Positions 22,342 through 31,953 of a stretch of DNA of 64,000 bases are shown in pieces (the stretch's first letter is position 1; every line of letters starts with the position of its first letter). Source of the DNA: Serratia ficaria (GTDB taxonomy: Bacteria; Pseudomonadota; Gammaproteobacteria; Enterobacterales; Enterobacteriaceae); the NCBI RefSeq assembly GCF_900187015.1, contig NZ_LT906479.1, positions 2,170,001 through 2,234,000 of the forward strand, given 5' to 3'. A program made the position numbers and the translations under genes. Under the pieces are notes generated by a model. That model was not told the origin of the DNA, did no database searches, and saw nothing but the letters and a program-made list of their open reading frames with translations.

Positions 22342-23385
22342 CTAGCGGCCGGCTTTCAGCTTCTGGAAGTAGCTTTCATACAGCGTGCTGGCGTCGCCGA
22401 CGTCGTTTTGCCATTCCCCGTTGTTGATCACCGACTCGTCCGGATACAGCGATTTGTCGTTGGCGATCTCCGGCGACAGCAGCTTTTTCGCCGCCAGGTT
22501 AGGCGTTGGGTAACCGATAGTTTCCGCCACCTGCACCGCAATTTCGGGCCGCAGCAGGAAGTCGATCAGCTTCAGCGCGCCCTCGACGTTCTGCGCATTG
22601 GCCGGAATGGCCAGGCTGTCCATCCAGAAGATGCCGCCTTCTTTCGGCCAGACGATCTCCAGCGGGGTGCCCGCCTGGCGCGCCACGAAGGCCGAACCGT
22701 TCCACACCATCCCCAGATTGACTTCCCCCTCCATAAACGGGTTGCCCGGGTTATCGGAGTTGAAGGCCAGCACGTTCGGCATCAGCTTCTGCAGCTCGTG
22801 GTAAGCGGCCTCGATCTGTTTGGGATCGGTGGTGTTGCCGGAGTAGCCCAGCTTGCGCAGCGCCATCTGGAACACTTCGCGCGCGTCGTCGGTCAGCAGC
22901 AGGCGGCTCTTGTACTGCGGCTGCCAGAAATTGGCCCAGGAGGTGATCGTGGTCGGGTCGAGTTCGTCGCTGTTGACGCCGATCGCCGTCGCGCCCCAGA
23001 TGTAAGGGATCGAATAGTCATTGTTGGGATCGAAAGGCTTGTTCAGCAGGTTGGGATCCAGGTCTTTGAAATGGCTGAGCTTGCTTTTGTCGATCTTTTG
23101 CAGCATGCCTTCTTTGCGCATTTTGGCGATAAAGTAGGTTGAAGGCACCACCAGATCGTACGCGCCGTCCTTGTAGGTCTTCAGCTTGGCGTACATGGAT
23201 TCGTTGGATTCGTAGGTGGAGTAAATCACCTTGATGCCGGTTTCCTTGGTGAACTGCTCCAGCAGCCCCGGCGGGACATATTCAGTCCAGTTATAGAAGT
23301 ACAGGGTTTTGCCGTCAGAGGCGTTTGCAGAGCACATGCTCAGCGCCACCATCCCGGCTGCGAGCAGATGTGACCACTTTTTCAT
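22342..23385 (-). CDS. potD: Spermidine/putrescine ABC transporter substrate-binding protein
   Basis: Periplasmic polyamine receptor of the PotABCD importer, preferring spermidine in E. coli. The 347-residue precursor has a signal peptide (LLAAGMVALSMCSANA, likely cleaved before SDGK) and the conserved FYNWTEYVPPGLLEQFTKET start of the mature family. In E. coli potD is the last gene of potABCD. Here it is separated from potC by about 4.1 kb holding an RpiR regulator, a GH4 glycosidase and a PTS permease, so it probably needs its own promoter in the 199-bp gap before the divergent regulator. Confidence 0.95.
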   Translation of the reverse strand: MKKWSHLLAAGMVALSMCSANASDGKTLYFYNWTEYVPPGLLEQFTKETGIKVIYSTYESNESMYAKLKTYKDGAYDLVVPSTYFIAKMRKEGMLQKIDKSKLSHFKDLDPNLLNKPFDPNNDYSIPYIWGATAIGVNSDELDPTTITSWANFWQPQYKSRLLLTDDAREVFQMALRKLGYSGNTTDPKQIEAAYHELQKLMPNVLAFNSDNPGNPFMEGEVNLGMVWNGSAFVARQAGTPLEIVWPKEGGIFWMDSLAIPANAQNVEGALKLIDFLLRPEIAVQVAETIGYPTPNLAAKKLLSPEIANDKSLYPDESVINNGEWQNDVGDASTLYESYFQKLKAGR

Positions 23386-23584
23386 GCAGCGTATCCTTCA
23401 GCAGTATTTAGCCGTTCCCGTATGCGCCGCCGCCTGCCGCGGTGCGTCATACCCCAGAAAAAGGTCATTATAGGTGCCGGGGTCCAGCGGGTAAAGGCGG
23501 TTATCCCGTTGGCAAATCAGCGATTTTACCGACCGACAGCGTGTCACAGTTTTATCGCTGCCCGCTGGACAGCCGTGCACGCGC

Positions 23585-24337
23585 ATGAGAAACATAATCT
23601 TAGTGAATAAGCAGGGGGTGGCGGTGAATTTCAAACAGGTTTTCAGCCAGGCGGATCTCAGCAAGACGGACCTGGCCATTCTCAACTGCATTCTCGACAA
23701 TCCGGACGCCTGCATCGATGACGGCATCCGAGCGGTGTCCGCCCGCTGCTACAGCTCGCCGTCCACGCTGGTGCGTTTGGCCAAGAAGCTGGGTTTCCGC
23801 GGTTATCTGGAGCTGGTGTATTTCATCAAGTTCAACCTGGCGATGGCGCCGGCCTATTTGGCGGAGCGGCAGGGGCCTGCGGCGGTCAGCGCGCAGCAGC
23901 AGGCGCAGTTTCTCGACCTGCTCGACCACGGCAAGATTCTGATCCACGGCAGCGGCTTCTCGCAGCTGGTGGCGCAATACATGTACAACAAGTTTATGAC
24001 GTTGGGCATCGACAGCTACCTGTCGCTGTGGCCGGATTTCGACATTCTCGATCGGGAAACGCGCTTTCGCTTCAATATGGTGATCGTGATTTCAAAGTCG
24101 GGCAACAGCGGCTCGGCGCTGAGCTGGGGGGAGGCGGTGAAGCGCAACGACATTCGCCTGGCGGCGTTCTGCGGCGATGGCGACAGCCCGCTGGCGCAGC
24201 AGGCCGACATGCGCTTTATTTATGAAGACCGGCAAAAATATGACCACGATATTTATTATCCCAATCCGTTCTTCGGCCACTGCCTGCTGGGATTCGAAAA
24301 CCTGATCAAGGCCTGGTTTGAACGGCGCAGCCGCTGA
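23585..24337 (+). CDS. RpiR/MurR-family transcriptional regulator
   Basis: A 250-residue regulator with an N-terminal RpiR helix-turn-helix (SPSTLVRLAKKLGFRGYLEL) and a C-terminal SIS phosphosugar-binding domain (ILIHGSGFSQLVAQYM ... VIVISKSGNSGSALSW). It is convergent with the GH4/PTS pair, ending 17 bp before the GH4 stop, and is the obvious candidate to sense the phosphorylated sugar those genes deliver. The start may be the GTG at 23624 (VNFKQVF), preceded by AGGGGGTGG, rather than the ATG at 23585. It lies inside the split pot locus. Confidence 0.85.
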   Translation: MRNIILVNKQGVAVNFKQVFSQADLSKTDLAILNCILDNPDACIDDGIRAVSARCYSSPSTLVRLAKKLGFRGYLELVYFIKFNLAMAPAYLAERQGPAAVSAQQQAQFLDLLDHGKILIHGSGFSQLVAQYMYNKFMTLGIDSYLSLWPDFDILDRETRFRFNMVIVISKSGNSGSALSWGEAVKRNDIRLAAFCGDGDSPLAQQADMRFIYEDRQKYDHDIYYPNPFFGHCLLGFENLIKAWFERRSR

Positions 24338-24354
24338 AAGCCGCGCCGTCGCCG

Positions 24355-25740
24355 CTACCGCCAGTGTTCGGCATATTGCCGGTGGGCCTGCAGGTACTCT
24401 TCCACCAGCGTTTTCGCCAGCGAATAGGAGTTCACCAGCGGGTGCACCATCAGCGCCTTGATGGCCTTTTGCCGATCGCCGGTTAAAATCGCCGCCACCG
24501 CCAGCCGTTCATACTCCTTCACCCGGGCGATCAGGTTTTTCTGGGTATCGGGGATGTCGCGCATTTTCACCGGATGGATCCCGGCGCTGCTCAGTTCGCA
24601 GCTGATTTCAATCACGTCCTCCGGATGCAGGAAATCCAGCGTGTCGTTGTTCTGCATCGAGACGACGACGCGTTTTTGCTGGCCGCTGTTCACCGCTTCC
24701 AGGATGTCGATCGCCACGCCGGCGTAGCCGCCGCTGTCCGGCTGTTCGATAAACTGCTGCAGCGTCAGCATTTCGCGCTCTTTCACCTTGCCCTGGCTGG
24801 ATTCGCGCTGCATATACGAGTTCTCGCGCGTCAGGTAATGGCTGAAATAGACGCTGAAGGCCTGTTCCAGTTGGCGGGGAATGTCCAGCTGCGCCAGGCT
24901 CGCCAGCATCTGTCGGTTGATGGCCGCAATCTGCTCGCCGCGGGTTTCTCCGGCGCTGACGATGGCGGCGATCGCCTGCTCGCGGTAGTAGTAGTAGTAC
25001 AGATACTCGTTGAGCATCAGGTTATCCGACAGCGTCACCAGCTCCGGCGAGAAATATTTCATGCAGGTGTCGCGGTACAGGCGCGGATCCGCCAGCAGCC
25101 TGTCGGTCACCGGTTCGCCATTCACCCGCGCATTGCGGAACCAGGACAGGTGATTCAGGCCGAAGCAGTCGATGCTCAACTCCGCTTCGCGGCAGCCCAG
25201 CAGCTCGGCCAGTTCGCGGATAAACTCGCTGGGCGCATCGCAGATGCCGTACACCCGGCGGGTGAAGCCGGATTTGATGATAGCCTCGGTGACCATGCCG
25301 GAGGGATTGGTGAAGTTGAACAGCACCGCGTCAGGCGACGACAGCTGCTCGATCAGGCGGCAGTAGTCGACGATTGCCGGGATCGAGCGCAGCGCCATGG
25401 CGAAGCCGCCGGCGCCGGTGGTTTCCTGCCCCAGCACCTGGTGGTTGAGCGCAATGCGTTCGTCATGGATGCGGCCTTCCTCGCCGCCGATGCGCAGGGT
25501 GGTGATGATATAATCCGCGCCGCTCAGCGCCTGGCGCGCGTCGCTGGTCAGGCTGAAGGCGATATCGCCGCGGATGCGCTGGAACACCCCCTGGGCGATG
25601 GCGCCGTAAATCGCCAGCTTGTGCTGGTCGGTGTCCATAAACACCACCTCGGTAACGCCGATGCGGTGAGCGTTATAGGCGATGGACTTCGCCAGGAACG
25701 GCGAGCGCACGCCGCCGCCGCCCAATACGGTAAGTTTCAT
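24355..25740 (-). CDS. Glycoside hydrolase family 4, 6-phospho-glucosidase type
   Basis: A 461-residue NAD- and metal-dependent GH4 enzyme expected to hydrolyse the phosphorylated disaccharide made by the adjacent PTS permease. It shows the NAD-binding start MKLTVLGGGGVRSPFLAKS, NFTNPSGMVTEA, the specificity tetrapeptide in GICDAPSE, and FGLNHLSW. The Cys-Asp-x-Pro tetrapeptide is closer to the phospho-alpha-glucosidase pattern than to the Cys-Asn-x-Pro of phospho-beta-glucosidases, but the call is tentative. Start at 25740 has a GGGAG site; an in-frame ATG at 25761 does not. It follows the PTS gene by 22 bp. Confidence 0.82.
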   Translation of the reverse strand: MKLTVLGGGGVRSPFLAKSIAYNAHRIGVTEVVFMDTDQHKLAIYGAIAQGVFQRIRGDIAFSLTSDARQALSGADYIITTLRIGGEEGRIHDERIALNHQVLGQETTGAGGFAMALRSIPAIVDYCRLIEQLSSPDAVLFNFTNPSGMVTEAIIKSGFTRRVYGICDAPSEFIRELAELLGCREAELSIDCFGLNHLSWFRNARVNGEPVTDRLLADPRLYRDTCMKYFSPELVTLSDNLMLNEYLYYYYYREQAIAAIVSAGETRGEQIAAINRQMLASLAQLDIPRQLEQAFSVYFSHYLTRENSYMQRESSQGKVKEREMLTLQQFIEQPDSGGYAGVAIDILEAVNSGQQKRVVVSMQNNDTLDFLHPEDVIEISCELSSAGIHPVKMRDIPDTQKNLIARVKEYERLAVAAILTGDRQKAIKALMVHPLVNSYSLAKTLVEEYLQAHRQYAEHWR

Positions 25741-25762
25741 TCGATATCTCCCATTAATCATT

Positions 25763-27322
25763 TCACAGAGTGGCTAAATACTTCTCAACCTGATTTTTCA
25801 CCTTGCCGACGGTGACGCCATAAATAACCTGCACTTCACGCCGATTTTTCACCACCCCTTTGGCGCCGGTGCTTTTTAATGCCGCTTCGTCTACCTGTTG
25901 CAGGTCTTTTAATTCCACCCGCAGCCGGGTAAAGCAGTTATCGACGGAAATGATATTGTCCTTGCCGCCGAGGGCGCGAATAATAATGCCGCTCAGTTCA
26001 TTCGGTTGGTTCTTGCTGTTCTGATAATCCTGTTTGGAATACAGTTTGACGTCGTCCCGGTCTTCACGGCCCGGCGTTTTCAAATTGAGTTTCAGCACCA
26101 GGGTTTTGAACACCAGGTAATAGACCGCGAATTGCACCAGGCCAATCACCACGTATAGCGGCCAGCGGGTAAGGGTGGCCGGCAGCGGCAGGTTGTACAC
26201 CAAAAACTCGATCAGGCCGCTGGCGCCCCAGGGGCGCACCTCGAACAGGTTGCAGGCCACCTGCGACAGCGCGGTCAGCACCGCGTGGATCACCCACAGC
26301 AGCGGTGAGATAAACAGGAAGGTGAATTCGATAGGTTCGGTGATGCCCACCAGAATTGACGTGGTGATGGCGGGGATCAGGATCGCCTTGGCCAGCGTTT
26401 TTTTCTCCGGTTTGGCGGTGCGGTAAAACGCCAGCGCCGCGCCCGACAGGCCGAAAATGGTCACCATGCCCTGTTGCGAGAAGCGCAGCGCCTCGTTCAT
26501 CAACGGCGAGATGCCCGGGTCGCGCATATAGGCCAGGAAGATCGCCTGCGAGCCGGAGACGGTATGGCCATCCTGCACGATAGAGCCGCCGATGCTGGTG
26601 AGCTGGAACGGCGACCAGATAAAGTGGTGCAGCCCGGTGGGAATGAGGAATTTCTCGAAGAAGCCGTAAACGAACACGCCGAGCGAGCCGGAGCTTTTCA
26701 TAAAGCCGGTCAGCGAGATCAGGCCGTGCGAAATGGCCGGCCACAGGTAGCTGAAGGCGATGGCGTATACCAGGATCACCGGCGTCATGGCGATCAGCAC
26801 CAGCTTGGCGCCGCCGTACACCGAGAACACGCCGCCCAGCTCGACGTTGCACAGGCGGTTATGCACCCAGGCGATGGTGACGCCGAGGATCAGGCCGAGG
26901 AAGATGCCCATGTCCACCACGGTGAAGCCCAGCAGCTCGGTCTGCCCGGTGCCGTAGTGTTCGCCGTTGATTTTTTGCGCCACCTGGCCGCTGAGCTGCA
27001 GATAAGAGGCGTTGGCGCCGAGAAACATGATAAAGCACATTACCGCCACCAGCGCCGCTTCGCTTTTTTTATCCCTGGCTAATCCGTAGGTAATGCCGAT
27101 GCAGAAAATCAGGCCGAGGTTGCCGAATAATGGCCAGAAGGTATCGCCGATCATTTTTCCGACATGAAAAATGCCGGAACTTTCATTAACCAGCGTGGGA
27201 TTGGTGAGAATAGAACTTAATGCCAGTATCAGGCCGATAACCGGCAGAAAAAATATCGGTCCCATCATGGCTTTGGAAAAAAGCTGCAGCTTGTTCAAGA
27301 TATTATCAATAATACCTTTCAT
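25763..27322 (-). CDS. PTS permease EIICB, alpha-glucoside/glucose superfamily
   Basis: A 519-residue sugar phosphotransferase permease with an N-terminal EIIC membrane domain (FSKAMMGPIFFLPVIGLILALSSI, EKFLIPTGLHHFIWSPFQL, GITEPIEFTFLFI) and a C-terminal EIIB domain with the phosphocysteine in SVDNCFTRLRVELKD. There is no EIIA domain, so it needs a partner such as the glucose EIIA. Paired with the GH4 gene it would import and split a phosphorylated glucoside. The exact sugar is unknown; resemblance is to the MalX/GlvC/AglA group. Confidence 0.85.
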   Translation of the reverse strand: MKGIIDNILNKLQLFSKAMMGPIFFLPVIGLILALSSILTNPTLVNESSGIFHVGKMIGDTFWPLFGNLGLIFCIGITYGLARDKKSEAALVAVMCFIMFLGANASYLQLSGQVAQKINGEHYGTGQTELLGFTVVDMGIFLGLILGVTIAWVHNRLCNVELGGVFSVYGGAKLVLIAMTPVILVYAIAFSYLWPAISHGLISLTGFMKSSGSLGVFVYGFFEKFLIPTGLHHFIWSPFQLTSIGGSIVQDGHTVSGSQAIFLAYMRDPGISPLMNEALRFSQQGMVTIFGLSGAALAFYRTAKPEKKTLAKAILIPAITTSILVGITEPIEFTFLFISPLLWVIHAVLTALSQVACNLFEVRPWGASGLIEFLVYNLPLPATLTRWPLYVVIGLVQFAVYYLVFKTLVLKLNLKTPGREDRDDVKLYSKQDYQNSKNQPNELSGIIIRALGGKDNIISVDNCFTRLRVELKDLQQVDEAALKSTGAKGVVKNRREVQVIYGVTVGKVKNQVEKYLATL

Positions 27323-27461
27323 GGCAGTTCCTTTTTTATATTTTAGTGGATACGACGTTGCTGATCATGCTCCCTGAAAAGATGAAAGTGATAATGGCGA
27401 GCCCTGCCTGGGTTCAGTTATAGGGGGAAAGATCCGGCGAAGCAATTGGCGGGAGGAAATA

Positions 27462-27494
27462 GGCACCGGTGGTCAGCGAATGACAACCGGTGCC
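27462..27494. other. Hairpin between potC and the PTS gene
   Basis: A perfect 9-bp stem (GGCACCGGT / ACCGGTGCC) with a 15-nt loop that can pair further lies downstream of potC. No U-run follows on the minus strand, so it may be a weak terminator or an mRNA end structure that separates potABC from the inserted sugar genes. Confidence 0.4.
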
Positions 27495-27539
27495 GGTCGT
27501 GAAGGCGGGAGCAAAAGGGCGCCGCAGCGCCCTGCGGCG

Positions 27540-28322
27540 TCAGCCGGCTTTGGGACCGCGATCGCGCATGACCCACTGGCTGGCGATCACCAGCACCAGC
27601 GACAGCAACAACAGTATGGTGGCCAGGGCGTTGACCTCCGGCGATACGCCGACCTTCACCATCGAATAGATCTTCAGCGGCAGGATCTCGTAGCTGGGGC
27701 CGGTGACGAACGAAGACACCACTACGTCGTCCATCGACAGCGTGAAGCTCAGCAGCCAGCCGGCCGCCACCGCCGGCATCGCCAGCGGCAGGACTATCTT
27801 GCGCAGGATGGTGACTTCGCCGGCGCCGAGATCGCGCGCCGCCTCCAGCATTTTCACGTCGAAGCCTTTCAGCCGCGAATAGACGGTGACCACCACGAAC
27901 GGCAGGCAGAAGGTGATGTGCGAGAACAGCAGCGACCAAAAGCCGAGCGAGATCCCCAGCAACATAAACAGCACCAGCAGGGAAATGGCCATCACGATAT
28001 CCGGCGACATCATCACCACGAACAGCATGCCGCTGACGAACGGCTTGCCGCGGAAGCGGTAGCGATACAGCGCCACCGCGGTCAGCGAGCCAATCAGCGT
28101 GGCGAAGGTGGCGGACAGCACCGCCATGGTCAGCGAATGGCCCGCCGCCTGCAGCAGGCTGTCGTTGTTGAACAGCATACCGTACCAGTGAGCGGTGAAG
28201 CCCCGCCAGCTGATGCCAAAGCGCGAGGCGTTGAAGGAGTTGACGATCAGAATGACGATCGGGATATACAGGTAAGCGTATACCAGCGTCATAAAGCCGC
28301 CGCGCAGCAGACGGCCGATCAT
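27540..28322 (-). CDS. potC: Spermidine/putrescine ABC transporter permease PotC
   Basis: Inner-membrane subunit of the polyamine importer. The 260-residue protein has about six membrane segments and the EAA loop [27 protein letters not shown] that contacts the PotA ATPase. It is nearly identical to E. coli PotC up to a shorter C-terminus. It overlaps potB by 4 bp. Its usual downstream partner potD is displaced by the PTS insertion. Confidence 0.95.
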   Translation of the reverse strand: MIGRLLRGGFMTLVYAYLYIPIVILIVNSFNASRFGISWRGFTAHWYGMLFNNDSLLQAAGHSLTMAVLSATFATLIGSLTAVALYRYRFRGKPFVSGMLFVVMMSPDIVMAISLLVLFMLLGISLGFWSLLFSHITFCLPFVVVTVYSRLKGFDVKMLEAARDLGAGEVTILRKIVLPLAMPAVAAGWLLSFTLSMDDVVVSSFVTGPSYEILPLKIYSMVKVGVSPEVNALATILLLLSLVLVIASQWVMRDRGPKAG

Positions 28323-29179
28323 GCCAGATCCTCCTTCTTGTTCAGCAGCCGGGCGGCACGGTAGTAGACCAGCAGCAGCAGGCCCATGACCAGCGTCAGA
28401 CAGATGCTGGTGGCCGCGCCGAACGGCCAGTCGCGAATATTGAGGAACTGGCTTTTGATCACGTTGCCGATCAGCAGGTTCTTGGCGCCGCCCATCAGAT
28501 CGGCGACGAAGAACAGCCCCATGGCCGGCAGCACCACCAGCAGGCAGCCGGCGATAATGCCCGGCATGGTCAGCGGCACGATGATGCGGATAAAGGTCTG
28601 CAGCTTGCCGGCGCCCAGATCGCGCGCCGCTTCCAGGCAGGACTTGTCGAGCTTTTCGATGCTGGAATAAAGCGGCATCACCATAAACGGCAGCAGAATG
28701 TACACCAGCCCGAGGGTCACCGCCTCTGAGGTGTACATGATGCGCAGCGGTTTATCGATCAGCCCAATCCACAGCAGCGCGTCGTTCAGATAGCCGCGGG
28801 TGCTGAGGAACAGCTTCAGGCCGTAGATGCGGATCAGCGAGTTGGTCCAGAAGGGCACAATCAGCAGAAACAGCAGCAGCGGCCGCAGCTTCTGCGGCAG
28901 GCGCGCCAGGATGAAGGCGAACGGATAACCGATCGCCAGGCAGCACAGGGTGGCGATCAACGCCATGTTCAGCGAATGCAGCAGCACCTGGGCGTACAGC
29001 GGGTCGAACAGCCGGCTGTAGTTGTCCAGCGTGAACACCAGCCGCACCAGGTTGGCGTCGTCGCGCGTCAGGAAGCTGGTGCCGATGATCATCAGGTTCG
29101 GCATAAACACGAACAGCAGCAGCCAGGCCACCACGCTGACGATCACCGTATTCTGGAAGACCTTACGCGATTTCTTCAT
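28319..29179 (-). CDS. potB: Spermidine/putrescine ABC transporter permease PotB
   Basis: Second permease subunit of PotABCD. The 286-residue protein has about six membrane segments and the EAA-type loop [28 protein letters not shown]. It overlaps the end of potA by 17 bp and the start of potC by 4 bp, so potABC remains a tight operon. Confidence 0.95.
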   Translation of the reverse strand: MKKSRKVFQNTVIVSVVAWLLLFVFMPNLMIIGTSFLTRDDANLVRLVFTLDNYSRLFDPLYAQVLLHSLNMALIATLCCLAIGYPFAFILARLPQKLRPLLLFLLIVPFWTNSLIRIYGLKLFLSTRGYLNDALLWIGLIDKPLRIMYTSEAVTLGLVYILLPFMVMPLYSSIEKLDKSCLEAARDLGAGKLQTFIRIIVPLTMPGIIAGCLLVVLPAMGLFFVADLMGGAKNLLIGNVIKSQFLNIRDWPFGAATSICLTLVMGLLLLVYYRAARLLNKKEDLA

Positions 29180-30278
29180 CGGCCAGCACCACCTCCCAAC
29201 TTTCGACCCAGGTCACCGCCATCTTCTGATCCAGCGAGTGGTCGACGTCCGGATCGTCCTCGTTGAAAAACTCGCTGACCATCACCGTCTTGCCGTTTTC
29301 CAACTCGACCACCGACTCCAGCGTCATGCCTTTGTAGTTGCGCTCGCGCACGTAGCCGATCAGGCCGTCCGGCTGTTCGCCGTCGTTGACTTCCTCTACC
29401 CGCAGGTCTTCCGGCCGCAGCAGCACCTTCAGCCGCTGGCCCGCTTCGACCGGCAGCTCGGCGTAGATATCGCACTGGCGCCCTTCGACGTCGGCGCGCA
29501 CCCGCTGCGGATCGAGGCGCTGCAGCACCACGGCGTCGAAGATGTTGATCTCGCCGATAAAGCTGGCGACGAACAGGTTCTTCGGTTCTTCGTAGATTTC
29601 ACGCGGCGTGCCGTCCTGCTCGATGCGGCCTTCGCGCATCACCACAATGCGATCCGACATGGTCAGCGCCTCTTCCTGATCGTGGGTGACGAACACGAAG
29701 GTGATGCCCAGCTTGCGTTGCAACGCTTTCAGCTCGTTCTGCATCTGCTTGCGCAGCTTGTAGTCCAGCGCCGACAGCGATTCGTCCAGCAGCAGCACCT
29801 TCGGCTTGTTGACCACCGCGCGGGCGATGGCCACCCGCTGTTGCTGCCCGCCGGAAAGCTGGCCCGGCCGACGCAGGGCGAACTGATCCAACTGCACCAT
29901 GCGCAGCGCCTCTTCGACGCGCGGCGTCAGTTCGGCGCTCGGAACTTTTTGCATGCGCAGGCCGAAGGCGACGTTTTCAAACACCGTCATGTGCGGAAAC
30001 AGGGCGTAGCTCTGGAATACGGTGTTGACGTGGCGATGCTCGGCGGGGATGGCGGTGACGTCCTGGCCGTCGAGCAGGATGCGCCCCCGATCGACGTCTT
30101 CCAGACCGGCGATCAGGCGCAGCACGGTGGTCTTGCCACAGCCGGAAGGGCCGAGAATGGTGAGGAATTCGCCGTCGTTAATCGTCAGATCGAGATCGGC
30201 AATGATCGTTTTGCCGTCGAACCCCTTGCTCAGGGCATGCAGTTCAACGAGGGGTGTCAGAGAGGATTTCTCAGTCAT
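29163..30278 (-). CDS. potA: Spermidine/putrescine ABC transporter ATPase PotA
   Basis: ATP-hydrolysing subunit of the polyamine importer. The 371-residue protein has Walker [10 protein letters not shown] near residue 43, signature [16 protein letters not shown], Walker [13 protein letters not shown] and a C-terminal TOBE-type regulatory domain that binds spermidine in E. coli PotA. It is the first gene of potABC and is divergent from pepT. Confidence 0.95.
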   Translation of the reverse strand: MTEKSSLTPLVELHALSKGFDGKTIIADLDLTINDGEFLTILGPSGCGKTTVLRLIAGLEDVDRGRILLDGQDVTAIPAEHRHVNTVFQSYALFPHMTVFENVAFGLRMQKVPSAELTPRVEEALRMVQLDQFALRRPGQLSGGQQQRVAIARAVVNKPKVLLLDESLSALDYKLRKQMQNELKALQRKLGITFVFVTHDQEEALTMSDRIVVMREGRIEQDGTPREIYEEPKNLFVASFIGEINIFDAVVLQRLDPQRVRADVEGRQCDIYAELPVEAGQRLKVLLRPEDLRVEEVNDGEQPDGLIGYVRERNYKGMTLESVVELENGKTVMVSEFFNEDDPDVDHSLDQKMAVTWVESWEVVLADEEIA

Positions 30279-30581
30279 TTATAGTGTCACTCTATCCCGT
30301 GGGCTAATGCAGATAGAACCGCAACTGGAAAAGACTGCCGGAGCTCGCGGGGCTAACCCGTTGATCAAATGAAGCTCAAAACCAGCTGCGCCAATGGAAA
30401 TTTTTAGAGCGCGCATGATAGACGTTGACTCGCGGAATTGAAAGCCGTTCCGGCCCAGATGCGTCGTTTTTCATCATGATAGCGGCAGATGACCCTAATA
30501 TGACAGCTAATCCCCCGCTGAAATCATCACAGACTTTAATGACATTCGTTAAATCTGGTTAAAAATGACCTGACTCAATAT

Positions 30582-30595
30582 TTGATCCGGATCGG
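30582..30595. promoter_or_regulatory. Candidate FNR site upstream of pepT
   Basis: TTGATCCGGATCGG matches the FNR consensus TTGAT-N4-ATCAA at 8 of 10 positions and lies 40 bp before the pepT start. E. coli pepT is activated anaerobically by FNR, which supports the call, but the distance leaves little room for a standard leader. The rest of the 356-bp potA/pepT gap (30279-30634) shows no gene or repeat. Confidence 0.35.
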
Positions 30596-30634
30596 TTCCG
30601 CATAATGAAACGCGATATTCTGAGGGCCGCTACC

Positions 30635-31864
30635 ATGGATAAACTACTTGATCGCTTTTTCAACTACGTCTCTTTCGACACCCAATCCAAAGCGAACGTC
30701 AAGCATGTGCCGAGCACCGACGGGCAGCTGAAGCTGGCGCGCGCGCTGCAACAGGAAATGATCGAACTGGGATTTGAACGGGTGTCGCTCAGCGAGCACG
30801 GCTGCGTGATGGGCACCTGGCCGGGCAACGTCGCCTGGCCGGTGCCGGCGATCGGTTTTATCGCCCATCTGGACACCTCGCCGGATTTCAGCGGCAAGCA
30901 CGTCAATCCGCAGATCGTCGAAAATTACCGCGGCGGCGACATCGCGTTGGGCATCGGCGATGAGGTGCTTTCGCCGGTGATGTTTCCGATCCTGCACCAG
31001 ATGCTGGGCCAGACGCTGATCACCACCGACGGCAAAACGCTGCTGGGCGCCGACGACAAGGCCGGCATCGCCGAAATCCTTACCGCCATGGTGCGCCTGC
31101 GCCGGCGCAAGATCCCGCATGGCGATATCCGCGTGGCCTTCACCCCGGATGAAGAGGTGGGCAAGGGCGCGCAGCTGTTCGACGTGGCGGCGTTCGACGC
31201 CCAATGGGCCTATACCGTGGACGGCGGCGGCGTCGGCGAGCTGGAGTGCGAAAACTTCAACGCCGCGGCGGTGACGGTGAAAATCGTCGGCAACGGCGTC
31301 CATCCCGGCAGCGCCAAGGGCGTGATGGTCAATGCGCTGTCGCTGGCTACCCGCATACACCAGGCGCTGCCCGCCGATGAAACCCCCGAAACCACCGACG
31401 GCTATCAGGGCTTTTACCACCTCAGCAGCATCAAGGGGCACGTGGAGCGCGCCGAGATGCACTACCTCCTGCGCGACTTCGAGCGCGAAGGCTTCGAGGC
31501 GCGCAAACGCAAGATGGTGGAGGTGGCCCGGCAGGTGGGCAAAGGCTTGCCGCGCGATTGCTATATCGAAGTGACCATCGAAGACAGCTATTACAATATG
31601 CGCGAACAGGTTGCGGAGCATCCGCAGGTGATTGCGCTGGCGCAGCAGGCGATGCGCGACTGCGGCATCGAACCGGTGATGAAGCCGATCCGCGGCGGCA
31701 CCGACGGCGCTCAGCTGTCGTTCCGCGGCCTGCCGTGCCCAAATCTGTTTACCGGCGGTTATAACTACCACGGCAAGCACGAATTCGTGTCGCTGGAGGG
31801 GATGGAGCAGGCGGTGGCGGTGATCGTGCGCATCGCCGCGCTGACCGCCGAGCGGGCGCGATAA
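30635..31864 (+). CDS. pepT: Peptidase T (tripeptidase)
   Basis: Cytosolic zinc aminotripeptidase of the M20 family that removes the N-terminal residue from tripeptides. The 409-residue protein shows the metal-binding segments [36 protein letters not shown] and NYHGKHEF. The ATG at 30635 follows GAGGG and gives the E. coli-like start [13 protein letters not shown]; an in-frame ATG at 30605 would add ten unrelated residues. In E. coli it is divergent from potA, as here. Confidence 0.95.
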   Translation: MDKLLDRFFNYVSFDTQSKANVKHVPSTDGQLKLARALQQEMIELGFERVSLSEHGCVMGTWPGNVAWPVPAIGFIAHLDTSPDFSGKHVNPQIVENYRGGDIALGIGDEVLSPVMFPILHQMLGQTLITTDGKTLLGADDKAGIAEILTAMVRLRRRKIPHGDIRVAFTPDEEVGKGAQLFDVAAFDAQWAYTVDGGGVGELECENFNAAAVTVKIVGNGVHPGSAKGVMVNALSLATRIHQALPADETPETTDGYQGFYHLSSIKGHVERAEMHYLLRDFEREGFEARKRKMVEVARQVGKGLPRDCYIEVTIEDSYYNMREQVAEHPQVIALAQQAMRDCGIEPVMKPIRGGTDGAQLSFRGLPCPNLFTGGYNYHGKHEFVSLEGMEQAVAVIVRIAALTAERAR

Positions 31865-31953
31865 ACGACGCTTGCCTTTGTCATAATTGCTTGCCGCAAC
31901 AATGATTTGCTCTTAGTGTGAGGGAACACTTTTTAAGCGCAAGGACTTGCAGT

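Noticed and set aside
27480..28364. A 294-codon frame antisense to potC
   Set aside because: Low-complexity Gln/His/Arg-rich translation opposite a gene nearly identical to E. coli PotC.
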